A stretch of 58,470 bases of DNA. It comes from [Eubacterium] saphenum (lineage in GTDB: Bacteria; Bacillota; Clostridia; Peptostreptococcales; Anaerovoracaceae). A program made the position numbers and the translations under genes. This document shows positions 6,325-15,318 of this stretch, in pieces; the first letter of the stretch is position 1, and every line of letters starts with the position of its first letter. The DNA lies in assembly GCA_004555725.1 (NCBI GenBank), contig SFHC01000013.1, positions 1 through 58,470 on the forward strand. The letters are read 5' to 3'. The notes below the pieces were generated by a model. The model searched no databases and was not told the origin of the DNA. It saw nothing but the letters and a program-made list of their open reading frames with translations.

Positions 6325-8688
6325 ATGAAGGTATTAAAACGCGTGGGAATCATTGCGATTGCTGTAATGGCGTCGATGATGATGCTTCTTCCGTCTGCGG
6401 AGATCGCATTTGCGGAGCCGGCAGCGGGAAGTCAGAGCGGCAGTTCGTCCTCCGGTTCTCAGCAGAGCCAGGGAACATCCGGGCAGTCGTCTGAAACAGG
6501 AGGGTCCGGACAGAGCCAGGGAAGCGGATCATCTTCTTCCTCTGGAAGCACGGGTGCGCAGAATGGATCCGGTTCTTCCTCCGGCTCGTACAGCAGCGGA
6601 AACGGGGCAGGAAACCGGTCCTATTCTTCGAACACAGGAAATTCTTCATCCGCATCGGGAACGGCAGGAAGCAGTTCTGCAGTCAGCGGATCGGCGTCTT
6701 CTTCAGTGAACTCATCCTCGTCTTCATCAGATTCCGGCGATCATAAGACATCTTCTGCCGGATCGGCAAAACATCAGGCAGATAAGGCGAATTACAACTT
6801 GAAATCCTTGTCTGAGTATTACTATGACAGCAGTCATAAAGCGCAGAAACGTCATAAAGATTCGATTGCGATCAGCTTTACGGGCGGTGACGCAGCTAGC
6901 GTGGCTTACATGAACCGAATCGGAGGTTATTATACTAACGAACAAAAGGCGTACCCTGTTTCGTTCCTGATGGATACCGGAAATGCCGCATCGGAGGCTC
7001 CGCTCTCCGCGATATTCGGAACAGAAGCGCCGGTATACCGGATTATGGGAGCAGCCGGATATGATGCTGCGGGAATCGGCCAGGGAGAGTTCTCGTTTGG
7101 CGATTCCGGACTTGCGTCAGCACTGAACAGCGCAGTCAGAAGCGGGGATATTGTTCCGTATCTGTCCTGCAGCAATGTGTCGGTATCTGGATCACTGAAA
7201 AAAGCATATAAGAATTTCGGAATTGAAAAGTACACCGTGATTACGAGATACGGTAAGAAAATTGCTGTTTTCTCTGTCATTTCTAAATCCGCGTTTGATA
7301 AAGCCGGAATCAACGGAGTTAAATACAGCGACTACGTGAAGTCTGCTGAGAGTATCGTCAAGATCATTCAGAAGAAGGAAGATCCTGATCTTGTAATCTG
7401 TCTGGCCAATACGACGGATTCTGATTCACTTACTGAGAGCAGCAGGCTGAAGAATATTTCCGGTCTGGATCTGGTTCTGACCGGTGGCGGAAAAGGAAAC
7501 GTCTCCGATTCCGGATCTGCAGAAGTGGTGCAGAGTACAGATGCAGACAGTCTCAGTACAGTTGTTTTCAAGACCAGCGGAAAATCATATAAATACAGCA
7601 AGGTTGTTACCACAAACCTGAAAAAGGTCTCTGCAGAGGGGTCTGTTACTTCACAGATCAACAAATTCAACAAGTTGAGCGATAAAGAATATTTTTCCAG
7701 ATTTGGTCTGCCGTACAGCAAAGTCCTGACGTCTAATACGATCGACTTTGGATCTGCTGCGGAACTGACGAAAAGCAGAACGGATCTCGGGTTTACGAAC
7801 CTGATTACAGATTCGTATATTTATGCGGCAAAGAAAATGGCGGGTGTGCATCAGCAGGATGTGGTATCTATCCTTTCTCCGAAGACCGTTTCCAATGTGT
7901 TCGCGAAAGGTACGCTGACTTCCGGCGATGTGTATGCAGACCTCGGAAAAGGAAGCAGTGCGGGAACATCCGGCCAGTCGCTGACGTATTTCTATCTGAC
8001 CGGAAAAGAGCTTCGGAATGCTGCAGAACTGACCTCGTCGGAATATCGCAGAGATCCTTCAAAGCGGCTGTATTTTGGAGGAGTATCTTACATCTATAAT
8101 CCGCATCGTTTCCTCAGCAATAAGGTTTATCAGTTCCGTCTGAAATCTGCTGATGGTACAACCAAGAGTGTGGACAGCGCAAAACGTTATCTGGTGATTG
8201 CGGATGAGAACGCAGCGCAGGTTATCCGGACCATCTCCGGAGGACACGGTCAGTCTCTGAGTGTGTCCATGAAGGATTCCGGAGGACATGCGCTCAGCAG
8301 AGCACCGTATCTGAAGAGCGGAGGAAAACAGGTTAAGGTCTGGGGTGCGGCAGCAAGATATGTCCATTCCATGGGTTCGATTCCGTCCAGGTACAGCAAG
8401 ACGGGTGTGCGCATGGTCTATGACGGGAGCATTCTGCCGAGCCACCTGCTGAAAGAAACCAATGGAGTGGCAGGCGTAATGATCGCAATTGCGATTGTGG
8501 TCGTCGCTGTCGTAATTCTGCTGATTATTCTTCTGGTTCACATCTTCAGAGGAGGCCGCGGCGGCAGAGGCGGCGGATTCGGAGGCCGGAGAAGACGAGA
8601 CCGTGATATTTTCGGCGGAGGCCGAAGCAGAAAGCCGCGCTACCCTAAGCGCCGTAAAAAAGAACGCTCGATTTTCACGAATAAATAG
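6325..8688 (+). CDS. Membrane-anchored 5'-nucleotidase/metallophosphatase-like protein with degenerate metal site
   Basis: A 787-residue secreted protein. In order it has a signal peptide (1 to about 31, ending AFA), a Ser/Gly/Gln-rich linker of about 130 residues, a UshA-type metallophosphatase-like domain (about 175-440), a 5'-nucleotidase C-terminal-type domain (about 455-690), one membrane helix (about 714-740) and an Arg/Gly-rich cytoplasmic tail. The expected metal-binding motifs are altered: GQGEF where GNHEF is usual, FTGGD in place of the first Asp/His motif, and GGGKG in place of the final GHxH. It may therefore be a non-catalytic binding or scaffold protein. An upstream ATG at 6274 overlaps the thioesterase gene; 6325 follows GAGGAGAG and begins a proper signal peptide. 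Confidence 0.8.
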   Translation: MKVLKRVGIIAIAVMASMMMLLPSAEIAFAEPAAGSQSGSSSSGSQQSQGTSGQSSETGGSGQSQGSGSSSSSGSTGAQNGSGSSSGSYSSGNGAGNRSYSSNTGNSSSASGTAGSSSAVSGSASSSVNSSSSSSDSGDHKTSSAGSAKHQADKANYNLKSLSEYYYDSSHKAQKRHKDSIAISFTGGDAASVAYMNRIGGYYTNEQKAYPVSFLMDTGNAASEAPLSAIFGTEAPVYRIMGAAGYDAAGIGQGEFSFGDSGLASALNSAVRSGDIVPYLSCSNVSVSGSLKKAYKNFGIEKYTVITRYGKKIAVFSVISKSAFDKAGINGVKYSDYVKSAESIVKIIQKKEDPDLVICLANTTDSDSLTESSRLKNISGLDLVLTGGGKGNVSDSGSAEVVQSTDADSLSTVVFKTSGKSYKYSKVVTTNLKKVSAEGSVTSQINKFNKLSDKEYFSRFGLPYSKVLTSNTIDFGSAAELTKSRTDLGFTNLITDSYIYAAKKMAGVHQQDVVSILSPKTVSNVFAKGTLTSGDVYADLGKGSSAGTSGQSLTYFYLTGKELRNAAELTSSEYRRDPSKRLYFGGVSYIYNPHRFLSNKVYQFRLKSADGTTKSVDSAKRYLVIADENAAQVIRTISGGHGQSLSVSMKDSGGHALSRAPYLKSGGKQVKVWGAAARYVHSMGSIPSRYSKTGVRMVYDGSILPSHLLKETNGVAGVMIAIAIVVVAVVILLIILLVHIFRGGRGGRGGGFGGRRRRDRDIFGGGRSRKPRYPKRRKKERSIFTNK

Positions 8689-8717
8689 TGAACGAAAGTG
8701 TGACAAAACAGAGTATG

Positions 8718-8751
8718 CAGGGAGCTGTTGCAATGACAGCTCCTGTTTTAT
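8718..8751 (+). terminator. Terminator after the 5'-nucleotidase-like gene
   Basis: The arms CAGGGAGCTGT and ACAGCTCCTG pair with one bulged G around the loop TGCAATG, followed by TTTTATT. It separates this gene from the dcw promoter. Confidence 0.8.
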
Positions 8752-8777
8752 TGCGTTTCCGGACAGTGTGTATTTTG

Positions 8778-8806
8778 TTGAAAAGTGGGGGGAAGTGGTG
8801 TAAAAT
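8778..8806 (+). promoter_or_regulatory. Sigma-A-type promoter of the dcw cluster
   Basis: TTGAAA (8778-8783) and TAAAAT (8801-8806) are separated by exactly 17 bp. This predicts a start near 8813 and a leader of about 95 nt before mraZ. The MraZ-type repeats occupy the spacer and the -10. Confidence 0.8.
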
Positions 8807-8811
8807 GGTGT
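8782..8811 (+). promoter_or_regulatory. Three 10-bp-spaced MraZ-type operator repeats
   Basis: AAAGTGG (8782-8788), GAAGTGG (8792-8798) and AAAATGG (8802-8808) repeat with an exact 10-bp period. Published MraZ sites are direct repeats of a GTGG/TGGG-like core about 10 bp apart upstream of mraZ, so these fit an autoregulatory operator. They overlap the promoter spacer and -10, the position expected for repression. Confidence 0.75.
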
Positions 8812-8907
8812 AAGATTTAACAGTGGGGAACTGGATCATTGCGGATGGTCCGAACAGGCATATCCCCGTCGCAGGATATCTGGCCTTCTGTGCCGGAGAA
8901 AGGATGA

Positions 8908-9348
8908 ATGTCAGCGGTGTTTATGGGAACGTATTACAATTCCATAGATGCAAAGAACCGTATGATTATACCGTCCCGGTTCCGCGACAAGATGGACGGT
9001 GTCTGCATTCTGACCAAGGGCATCGATTCCTGCCTGGAAATTTACTCAACGGAGGAATGGGAGCGACTGGAGGATAAGATCGCGAAGCTTCCTGAATCGG
9101 ATCCTGCTGTTCGATCCTTTATCCGCCATTTTTTTGCCAATGCGGCGGAATGTACATTTGATAAACAGGGAAGAATCGTCATTCCGTCTGAACTGATACG
9201 GTATGCGCAGATTCAGAAGGAGCTGGTGACGATGGGAGCGATGCGTAAGATCGAAGTCTGGAGCAGAGAGGTCTGGGAGACGCCTGACAATGAAGGCCGC
9301 ATGGATTCCGATGCTTTCGCTGAAGCGCTGAAAAAATATAACTTTTAG
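8908..9348 (+). CDS. mraZ: Transcriptional regulator MraZ
   Basis: A 146-residue protein with two SpoVT/AbrB-like MraZ domains. Each has its DNA-contact motif: IDAKNRMIIPSRFRD near the N-terminus and FDKQGRIVIPSELIRYA in the second half. MraZ forms a ring-shaped oligomer that binds its own promoter repeats and controls the dcw operon. The ATG at 8908 follows GGAGAAAGG; the ATG at 8923 (MGTYYNS) is an alternative start closer to the shortest family members. The next gene, rsmH, begins 8 nt after the stop. Confidence 0.96.
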   Translation: MSAVFMGTYYNSIDAKNRMIIPSRFRDKMDGVCILTKGIDSCLEIYSTEEWERLEDKIAKLPESDPAVRSFIRHFFANAAECTFDKQGRIVIPSELIRYAQIQKELVTMGAMRKIEVWSREVWETPDNEGRMDSDAFAEALKKYNF

Positions 9349-9356
9349 GAGGAAGA

Positions 9357-10307
9357 ATGGAGTTTCACCATGTTCCGGTCATGCTCCGGGAATGTATTGA
9401 CAGTTTAAATATTCATCCATCCGGGGTGTACGTAGACGGGACGCTCGGCGGTGCCGGACATTCCAGTGAAATCTGCCGGCATCTGAGTCCGGATGGGATG
9501 CTGATCGGGATTGACCGTGACCGCGATGCTCTGCAGGCTGCGGAATCAAGGCTGGAAGAGTTTTCCTGCCGTAAGGTTCTGGTGCAGAGCAACTACTCGG
9601 ATATTAAGGATGTGCTGAAGTCCGGCGATTTTCCGGCTCCTGATGGTGCGCTTCTGGATCTTGGAGTATCGTCCTTTCAGCTGGATGAACCGGAGCGAGG
9701 GTTCTCATATATGCATGATGCGCCGCTGGATATGCGTATGAATCAGCAGGATATGTTTACGGCGTATGATGTTGTGAATACGTATTCCGAAAAAGAACTG
9801 CGCCGTGTCATTTCTCAGTACGGGGAGGAACGGTGGGCATCCAGGATTGCACAGTTTGTCGTGCGTGAACGGGCGCAGCATCCGGTTGAATCTACCGGAG
9901 AACTGGTGGATATAATTAAAAAGGCTATTCCGGCCGCAAGCCGAAGAGAGGGACCGCATCCGGCAAAAAGAACGTTCCAGGCTATCCGCATCGAGGTAAA
10001 TGATGAACTCGGGCAGCTGAAACGCGCGGTGGACGCTTTCTGCGACGTACTCGCGCCGGGAGGACGCCTTGCCATCATCACGTTCCATTCACTGGAGGAC
10101 AGGATAGTCAAGCAGGCGTTTCAGAAACGTGCAAATCCAGATCAGGGAATACTGGCCGGACTTCCGCCGGAACTTGCCGGGGATGGTGTGAAAAAGGCAG
10201 ATATTAGAAAAATCACAAAGAAACCAATCATCCCGTCAGAAGAAGAACTGGAGAACAATCCGCGTTCAAGATCTGCGAAACTGAGAGTGGTTGAAAAAAT
10301 AGGATGA
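9357..10307 (+). CDS. rsmH: 16S rRNA (cytosine(1402)-N(4))-methyltransferase RsmH
   Basis: A 316-residue SAM-dependent methyltransferase (MraW) that modifies C1402 of 16S rRNA. The SAM-binding motif VDGTLGGAGHSSEIC is near residue 26, and LLDLGVSSFQLDEPERGFSY with DAPLDMRM is the family hallmark. The C-terminal SLEDRIVKQAF and NPRSRSAKLR segments complete the match. Its AGGAGG ribosome-binding site overlaps the mraZ stop codon. It is in the second dcw position, as in most Firmicutes. Confidence 0.97.
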   Translation: MEFHHVPVMLRECIDSLNIHPSGVYVDGTLGGAGHSSEICRHLSPDGMLIGIDRDRDALQAAESRLEEFSCRKVLVQSNYSDIKDVLKSGDFPAPDGALLDLGVSSFQLDEPERGFSYMHDAPLDMRMNQQDMFTAYDVVNTYSEKELRRVISQYGEERWASRIAQFVVRERAQHPVESTGELVDIIKKAIPAASRREGPHPAKRTFQAIRIEVNDELGQLKRAVDAFCDVLAPGGRLAIITFHSLEDRIVKQAFQKRANPDQGILAGLPPELAGDGVKKADIRKITKKPIIPSEEELENNPRSRSAKLRVVEKIG

Positions 10308-10354
10308 TCATATGCGCTGATCACCAATAACGTTGATAAAGGGAGACATTGCTG

Positions 10355-10681
10355 ATGAAAAGCCGGGAAAAGAAAAGAGTTCTTGTCACAATGATTGTAA
10401 TCGGCATTATGCTGATTATCATGGTCGTGCTTGCAGCGTTTGCCGCAGAAATCCGTCATGAGAATAATACCCTGATTAATAAAAACGAAGCGCTTCAGGG
10501 TGAGGTTGACACACTGACTGTAAAAATCAAGACAAGCAACAGCATAGACCATATCGAGAGTGTGGCAAAGACGAAATTCGGGATGGTCTATCCGACATCA
10601 GATCAGCGTATTTACATCACGTCAAAGGATAAGCCGCAGGGTAATTTTGCGGCGGTTGTCCGTCAGCAGGCGTACCAGTAA
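10355..10681 (+). CDS. ftsL: FtsL/DivIC-like cell division protein
   Basis: A 108-residue bitopic membrane protein. A short basic cytoplasmic tail (KSREKKR) precedes one hydrophobic helix (about 10-32), then a coiled-coil region, and the C-terminal VAKTKFGMVYP block typical of FtsL/DivIC. Its position between rsmH and the division PBP supports FtsL, part of the FtsL-FtsB(DivIC)-FtsQ(DivIB) divisome subcomplex. A TTG at 10349 is in frame, but the ATG at 10355 has a 9-nt spacing from GGGAG. Confidence 0.85.
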   Translation: MKSREKKRVLVTMIVIGIMLIIMVVLAAFAAEIRHENNTLINKNEALQGEVDTLTVKIKTSNSIDHIESVAKTKFGMVYPTSDQRIYITSKDKPQGNFAAVVRQQAYQ

Positions 10682-10722
10682 ATAAACAGAAAAAGGTTAT
10701 TCAGGCCGCAGCAATCGAACAT

Positions 10723-10760
10723 GCCGGACAACTGACTGCAATAAGCTGTCCGGCCGTTTT
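10723..10760 (+). terminator. Weak terminator-like hairpin between ftsL and the PBP gene
   Basis: GCCGGACA (10723-10730) pairs with TGTCCGGC (10747-10754), followed by a short CGTTTTATG tail. It lies in the only gap over 100 nt inside the first half of the cluster and may attenuate rather than end transcription. Confidence 0.45.
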
Positions 10761-10804
10761 ATGTTTTAACTATAACTCTCGCAGACAGGAGAAATACATA
10801 TCGA

Positions 10805-12781
10805 ATGAGAAAGGTTTCAACGGAAAATAAAAAAAGGATATTGTGGGTTTTCCTGTTTCTCGCAGCACTGATGCTGTTGGTGCTTTTCAGGACTGCCTGG
10901 ATACAGATCGTGAACGCCGATGAGTATCGGGATAAGGCGATCAGCCAGCAGACGAGCGATCTGCCGGTGCAGTCCAAGCGCGGAGCAATCTACGATACGC
11001 ACGGAAAGGTGCTGGCAAGCAGTGCGGACTGTTATGCGGTCTGGGCTCGTCCGTCGGAACTGAAGAATACATATTCGCAGGAGAAACTGACAGAGATCAG
11101 CAGAAGACTTGCAGTGATTCTCGATATGAAGGCGTCTGTGGTAAAAAAGAAACTGACTGCGGATAAGGCTCTGAATCTGGTTTCTCCATATGTCAGCAGA
11201 AAAACAAGCTCGCGCATCAAAAAATTAAATGTTACCGGACTGGAAACGGCCCGTACGACCAAACGTTATTATCCACTCGGAAGTTCATCCGCAAAGCTCA
11301 TCGGAAGTGTTTCTTCGGATAATACGGGGAGGAGCGGAATTGAACAGGAGTTTAACAACGAACTTGCCGGAATCAACGGCAGAAGCATCAAGGAGACGGA
11401 CATCAACGGAAATACGCTCGCTTACGGAAAGAACCAGCTGTACGGAGCAAAAAACGGATATAATCTGACGCTGACAATCGACGAAGTCCTGCAGCATTAC
11501 GCTGAGGATGCAGTTGCCGACGGTCTGAAAAAGACGAGAGCAAAAAAGATCATGTGCATTGTCATGAATCCTAAGACAGGAGATATTCTGGCCATGGTGA
11601 CGAACCCGTCCTTTGATCCGAATGATGCGACAGAGCCTTCCTCACTGTCTGAACGGAAGGCCTTTCAGAAGATGTCCGCGAAACAGCAGTCCAAGTATCT
11701 CAGTGAAATGTGGAAAAACCCGATCGTCAGTGATCTGTACGAACCGGGATCTACATTTAAGCTGATCAATACTACTGCTGCCCTTGAAGAGGGGATTGCG
11801 ACACCGAATTCACACTTTGTCTGCGGTGGCTCCATCAATGTCGCCGGAACGACGCTCTACTGCTGGCAGAAGGCCGGCCACGGCCCGGAGACGCTGACCT
11901 CGGCGGTTGGAAACTCCTGCAACCCGGTACAGGTCCAGCTTGCGCTGAAACTCGGAAAGAATAAGTATTACAACTACCTCGACTTGTTCGGAATCACGGA
12001 TAAGACGCACGTCGACCTTCCTGCGGAGACGTCAGCGATCATCAAGGACAAAAGCAAAATCAGCAAGGTGGATCTTGCGACGATGGCTTACGGACATGGA
12101 ATTGCCGTAACTCCGCTTCAGCTGATCACCGCAGTTTCATCTATCGGAAACAACGGCATTCTCATGAAGCCGAGAATTGTAAAGAAAATGACGAACTCAA
12201 GCGGGAAAACGGTGAAAACATTCCCGGTAAAGAAAGTCCGTCAGGTCATGTCTGAGAAGACGGCTTCGGAAATGTGCAAGATCATGGAGTACGAGGTCAG
12301 CAAAGGCGGCGGAAATACGGCAAAGATTGCCGGGTACAGCATCGGAGGAAAGACCGGAACAGCAAATAAGGCTGTGAACGGCGGTTATTCCGATGACACA
12401 TTTTCCTCATTTATTGGCATGACGCCGATGAACAATCCAAAGCTCGCTGTGCTGGTTGTGGTGGACAGCCCTAAGGGCGTGCATTACGGCGCAAAAACCG
12501 CAGCGCCGATCGCCAGGGCTTTCCTGAAGAAGGCACTGCAGTATGAGGAAATTGCGCCGCATTATACGGCTTCAGAGAAAAAGAGTCTCAGTTCGTCCAT
12601 TTCCACAATTCCTGATGTGACGGGACTGTCTTCAGTGAAAGCTGAAGCAAGACTGAAGAAGGCCGGACTCAAGGTACGCGTTTCCCCGAGCGGAAGCGGC
12701 AAGTTCACGGTCAAAGCACAGTACCCGAAAGCCGGAAAGGTGGTCAAGCGAGGAACTACCGTGTATATCTATCGTGAATAG
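10805..12781 (+). CDS. ftsI: Class B penicillin-binding protein with one PASTA domain (FtsI/SpoVD type)
   Basis: A 658-residue septal or spore-cortex peptidoglycan transpeptidase. It has a cytoplasmic basic tail and one membrane helix (about 12-32), a PBP dimerisation domain (about 55-220) and a transpeptidase domain. The active-site motifs are present: STFK (Ser316, Lys319), SCN (Ser371-Asn373) and KTG (516-518). A single PASTA domain occupies about 601-658. Only one such gene occurs here, so FtsI and the sporulation homologue SpoVD cannot be separated by sequence alone. The ribosome-binding site AGGAG is rather distant (13 nt) from the ATG. Confidence 0.93.
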   Translation: MRKVSTENKKRILWVFLFLAALMLLVLFRTAWIQIVNADEYRDKAISQQTSDLPVQSKRGAIYDTHGKVLASSADCYAVWARPSELKNTYSQEKLTEISRRLAVILDMKASVVKKKLTADKALNLVSPYVSRKTSSRIKKLNVTGLETARTTKRYYPLGSSSAKLIGSVSSDNTGRSGIEQEFNNELAGINGRSIKETDINGNTLAYGKNQLYGAKNGYNLTLTIDEVLQHYAEDAVADGLKKTRAKKIMCIVMNPKTGDILAMVTNPSFDPNDATEPSSLSERKAFQKMSAKQQSKYLSEMWKNPIVSDLYEPGSTFKLINTTAALEEGIATPNSHFVCGGSINVAGTTLYCWQKAGHGPETLTSAVGNSCNPVQVQLALKLGKNKYYNYLDLFGITDKTHVDLPAETSAIIKDKSKISKVDLATMAYGHGIAVTPLQLITAVSSIGNNGILMKPRIVKKMTNSSGKTVKTFPVKKVRQVMSEKTASEMCKIMEYEVSKGGGNTAKIAGYSIGGKTGTANKAVNGGYSDDTFSSFIGMTPMNNPKLAVLVVVDSPKGVHYGAKTAAPIARAFLKKALQYEEIAPHYTASEKKSLSSSISTIPDVTGLSSVKAEARLKKAGLKVRVSPSGSGKFTVKAQYPKAGKVVKRGTTVYIYRE

Positions 12782-12883
12782 ACGATGTAAGAGCAGAGTA
12801 CACGTTTCTGCGGGGTATACGACGTTATCTGAAGAGCTGAGAACAGAGAAACAGATGCGCATGATGCGCGGGAAGGCAGGATT

Positions 12884-14260
12884 ATGGATACCATTTCCAT
12901 TCAAGAAATTATCAATGCTACAGGAGGCAGACTGATTGCCGGTCCGTCGGACGGGAAGGTTACGGGAGTCTGTGCGGATTCTCGTGAAGTGAAGAAGGGT
13001 GATTTGTTTATTGCAATCGTTGGAGAGCGCACAGACGGACATAAATACATTCCGCAGGTCGCGGAAAAGGGAGCGGCTGCGGTGTTCACCATGAAGCCGG
13101 AAGCTGCGGAAGGAGTCAGCGGTCCATCGGTGATTCTGGTTGACGATTCTGTCCGGGCTTCACAGGCGCTCGCTCGTTATTATCTGGACCGCATTGATGT
13201 GAAGCGCATCGGAGTAACAGGAAGCGTCGGAAAGACGTCGACGAGAGATATGACCGCGGCGATCTGTTCGGAGCGTTTCCGTACGGGCCGTGCGCAGAAG
13301 AATCTGAACAGCACAATCGGAACCCCGCTTGCAATTTTTGGACTTGACTCAAGCATGGATGTAGCAGTCCTTGAAGAGGGTATGGTCGCAAGAGGTGAAA
13401 TTCACGATATTTCTTCTATTGTCCGTCCGGATACGGCGATCATTACTAATATCGGCATTCAGCATATTGAGTTCCTGAAAACCAGAGAGAACATCCGCAG
13501 AGCTAAGATGGAGATTACCGATTTCTTTGGCCCGGAGAATACGCTGGTTATCAATGAAGACTGTGATATGCTCGACCGCAGCGAGATTCACGGCGATTAT
13601 AAGGTGATTACTGTCGGAAGTACGGATAAACAGGATTTCTACGTTGATGACATCCAGGAAAAAGGCGGAGAGGGAATCCGGTTCTGCCTTCACCACGGCG
13701 GTGAATCCGTGCAGATCCATCTGTCTGTAAACGGCATCCATAACGCGATTAATGCCGCTCTGGCATGTGCGGCAGCCTCTACGCTTGGCTGCACTCTTCA
13801 GGACGCAAAAAACGGCCTGGAAAAGATGCACGATCTGACGGGAAAACGTCTTAAATTTGAGCATAATGATAAGTTTACCGTGATCGATGATACGTATAAC
13901 GCTGCGCCGGTTTCTATGAAATCCGCAATCGACACACTGATGAATACAGAGGCAAAGCGCCATGCGGCAGTTCTCGGAGAGATGTATGAGCTCGGCGATG
14001 AGGCTGTTCCGGGACACCGCGACGTCGGCGCGCACGCAGCGGAAAAAAAGATCGATCTTCTCCTTGCTGTGGGACCTTTGGCGAAAAATATCGCAGATGC
14101 CGCAGAAGAGGGCGGACTGAACGATGTATTCTGGTTTGAGACAAAAGAAGAACTGGAAAGGAAACTTCCGGAGTTTCTCTGTGAAGGGGATGCGGTGCTG
14201 GTTAAGGCATCCAATTCCATGCATCTTTCTGAGGTCGCAGAAAAAATAATGGAGTTATAG
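12884..14260 (+). CDS. murF: UDP-N-acetylmuramoyl-tripeptide--D-alanyl-D-alanine ligase MurF
   Basis: A 458-residue Mur ligase that joins D-Ala-D-Ala to the UDP-MurNAc-tripeptide in the cytoplasm. The N-terminal domain contains the MurF-type DSREVKKGDLFIAI segment, the central domain the ATP-binding GVTGSVGKTSTRDM motif near residue 110, and the C-terminal domain VIDDTYNAAPVSM. It directly follows the PBP gene; murE, which usually precedes murF in this cluster, is absent. The start at 12884 follows GGAAGGCAGG. Confidence 0.96.
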   Translation: MDTISIQEIINATGGRLIAGPSDGKVTGVCADSREVKKGDLFIAIVGERTDGHKYIPQVAEKGAAAVFTMKPEAAEGVSGPSVILVDDSVRASQALARYYLDRIDVKRIGVTGSVGKTSTRDMTAAICSERFRTGRAQKNLNSTIGTPLAIFGLDSSMDVAVLEEGMVARGEIHDISSIVRPDTAIITNIGIQHIEFLKTRENIRRAKMEITDFFGPENTLVINEDCDMLDRSEIHGDYKVITVGSTDKQDFYVDDIQEKGGEGIRFCLHHGGESVQIHLSVNGIHNAINAALACAAASTLGCTLQDAKNGLEKMHDLTGKRLKFEHNDKFTVIDDTYNAAPVSMKSAIDTLMNTEAKRHAAVLGEMYELGDEAVPGHRDVGAHAAEKKIDLLLAVGPLAKNIADAAEEGGLNDVFWFETKEELERKLPEFLCEGDAVLVKASNSMHLSEVAEKIMEL

Positions 14261-14306
14261 CTAGATATAAAGGCGCTGTTCAGCAAGTCGTGCAGAGGGG
14301 GAAAAC

Positions 14307-15287
14307 ATGCAGCCAATCATATATATTTGTATTTTTGCAGCGGGATTTCTGCTGTCAACACTGTTTACGGGACTGGAAATTCCATTTTTGAAGCGGAAGC
14401 AGCTCCGTCAGTATATTCGTGAGGAAGGTCCGCAGTCTCATCAGAAAAAGGCCGGAACGCCGACTATGGGCGGTGTGGCGATCTATGCGTCGATCATTGT
14501 GACATCTCTGGTATTTGGCGCGCTGCAGCTGGAAAGCATGAAAAGCATGCTCGCTGTTGTAGCGTTCGGGTTTCTGTTTGGGCTGATCGGATTCCTGGAT
14601 GATTTTATCAAGGTTGCGGAAAAGCATAATCTCGGTCTGCGTGCGTGGCAGAAGATGGCGCTGCAGATTCTGTTTTCTGTGCTGCTCTGCGTCTACATTA
14701 TGAAATTTACTGACCAGGGCACCAGAGTGTGGATCCCGTTCATCAACCGCGATGTCACATTTGGACCGGTCCTGTACGTTCTGTTTGTCATCTTTGTCAT
14801 GGTCGCAATGACGAACAGCGTTAACCTTACGGACGGACTGGACGGGCTGTGCGGAGGTGTCACTGCTATTGTGTCGCTGTTCTTTGTGATTGTCGGACAT
14901 GTCTTCCAGTCTCCGACTACCGAGGTCTACTGTCTGGCCATGGCCGGCGCGTGTGCGGGATTCCTGGTCTTCAACCACCATCCGGCAAAGATCTTTATGG
15001 GAGATACCGGATCTCTGGCGCTCGGCGCGGGACTGACGGCTGCTGTGCTTCTGACGAGAGCGGAGCTTTTGATTCCATTTGCCGGATTTGTCTTTGTCAT
15101 GGAATCTGCATCCGTCATTATTCAGGTTGTATCGTTCCAGACTACGGGCAAGAGAGTGTTCCGCATGTCTCCGATTCATCATCATTTTGAACTGGGAGGG
15201 ATGAAAGAAACTCGTGTCGTCCACATGTTCTGGCTCATTGCGCTGATCTGCTGCGTGATCGCCTTTTGTATTATGAAGATCGGCTAA
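14307..15287 (+). CDS. mraY: Phospho-N-acetylmuramoyl-pentapeptide-transferase MraY
   Basis: A 326-residue polytopic membrane enzyme that transfers phospho-MurNAc-pentapeptide to undecaprenyl phosphate, making lipid I. Diagnostic motifs are KKAGTPTMGGV near residue 47, the Mg2+-binding NLTDGLDGL (about 170) and FMGDTGSLALG (about 230), and the C-terminal PIHHHFE. About ten hydrophobic segments are visible. It starts 46 nt after murF behind GAGGGGG. Confidence 0.97.
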   Translation: MQPIIYICIFAAGFLLSTLFTGLEIPFLKRKQLRQYIREEGPQSHQKKAGTPTMGGVAIYASIIVTSLVFGALQLESMKSMLAVVAFGFLFGLIGFLDDFIKVAEKHNLGLRAWQKMALQILFSVLLCVYIMKFTDQGTRVWIPFINRDVTFGPVLYVLFVIFVMVAMTNSVNLTDGLDGLCGGVTAIVSLFFVIVGHVFQSPTTEVYCLAMAGACAGFLVFNHHPAKIFMGDTGSLALGAGLTAAVLLTRAELLIPFAGFVFVMESASVIIQVVSFQTTGKRVFRMSPIHHHFELGGMKETRVVHMFWLIALICCVIAFCIMKIG

Positions 15288-15318
15288 TTTCCGACCTGTG
15301 AATTGAGAGGAGCTTCTG

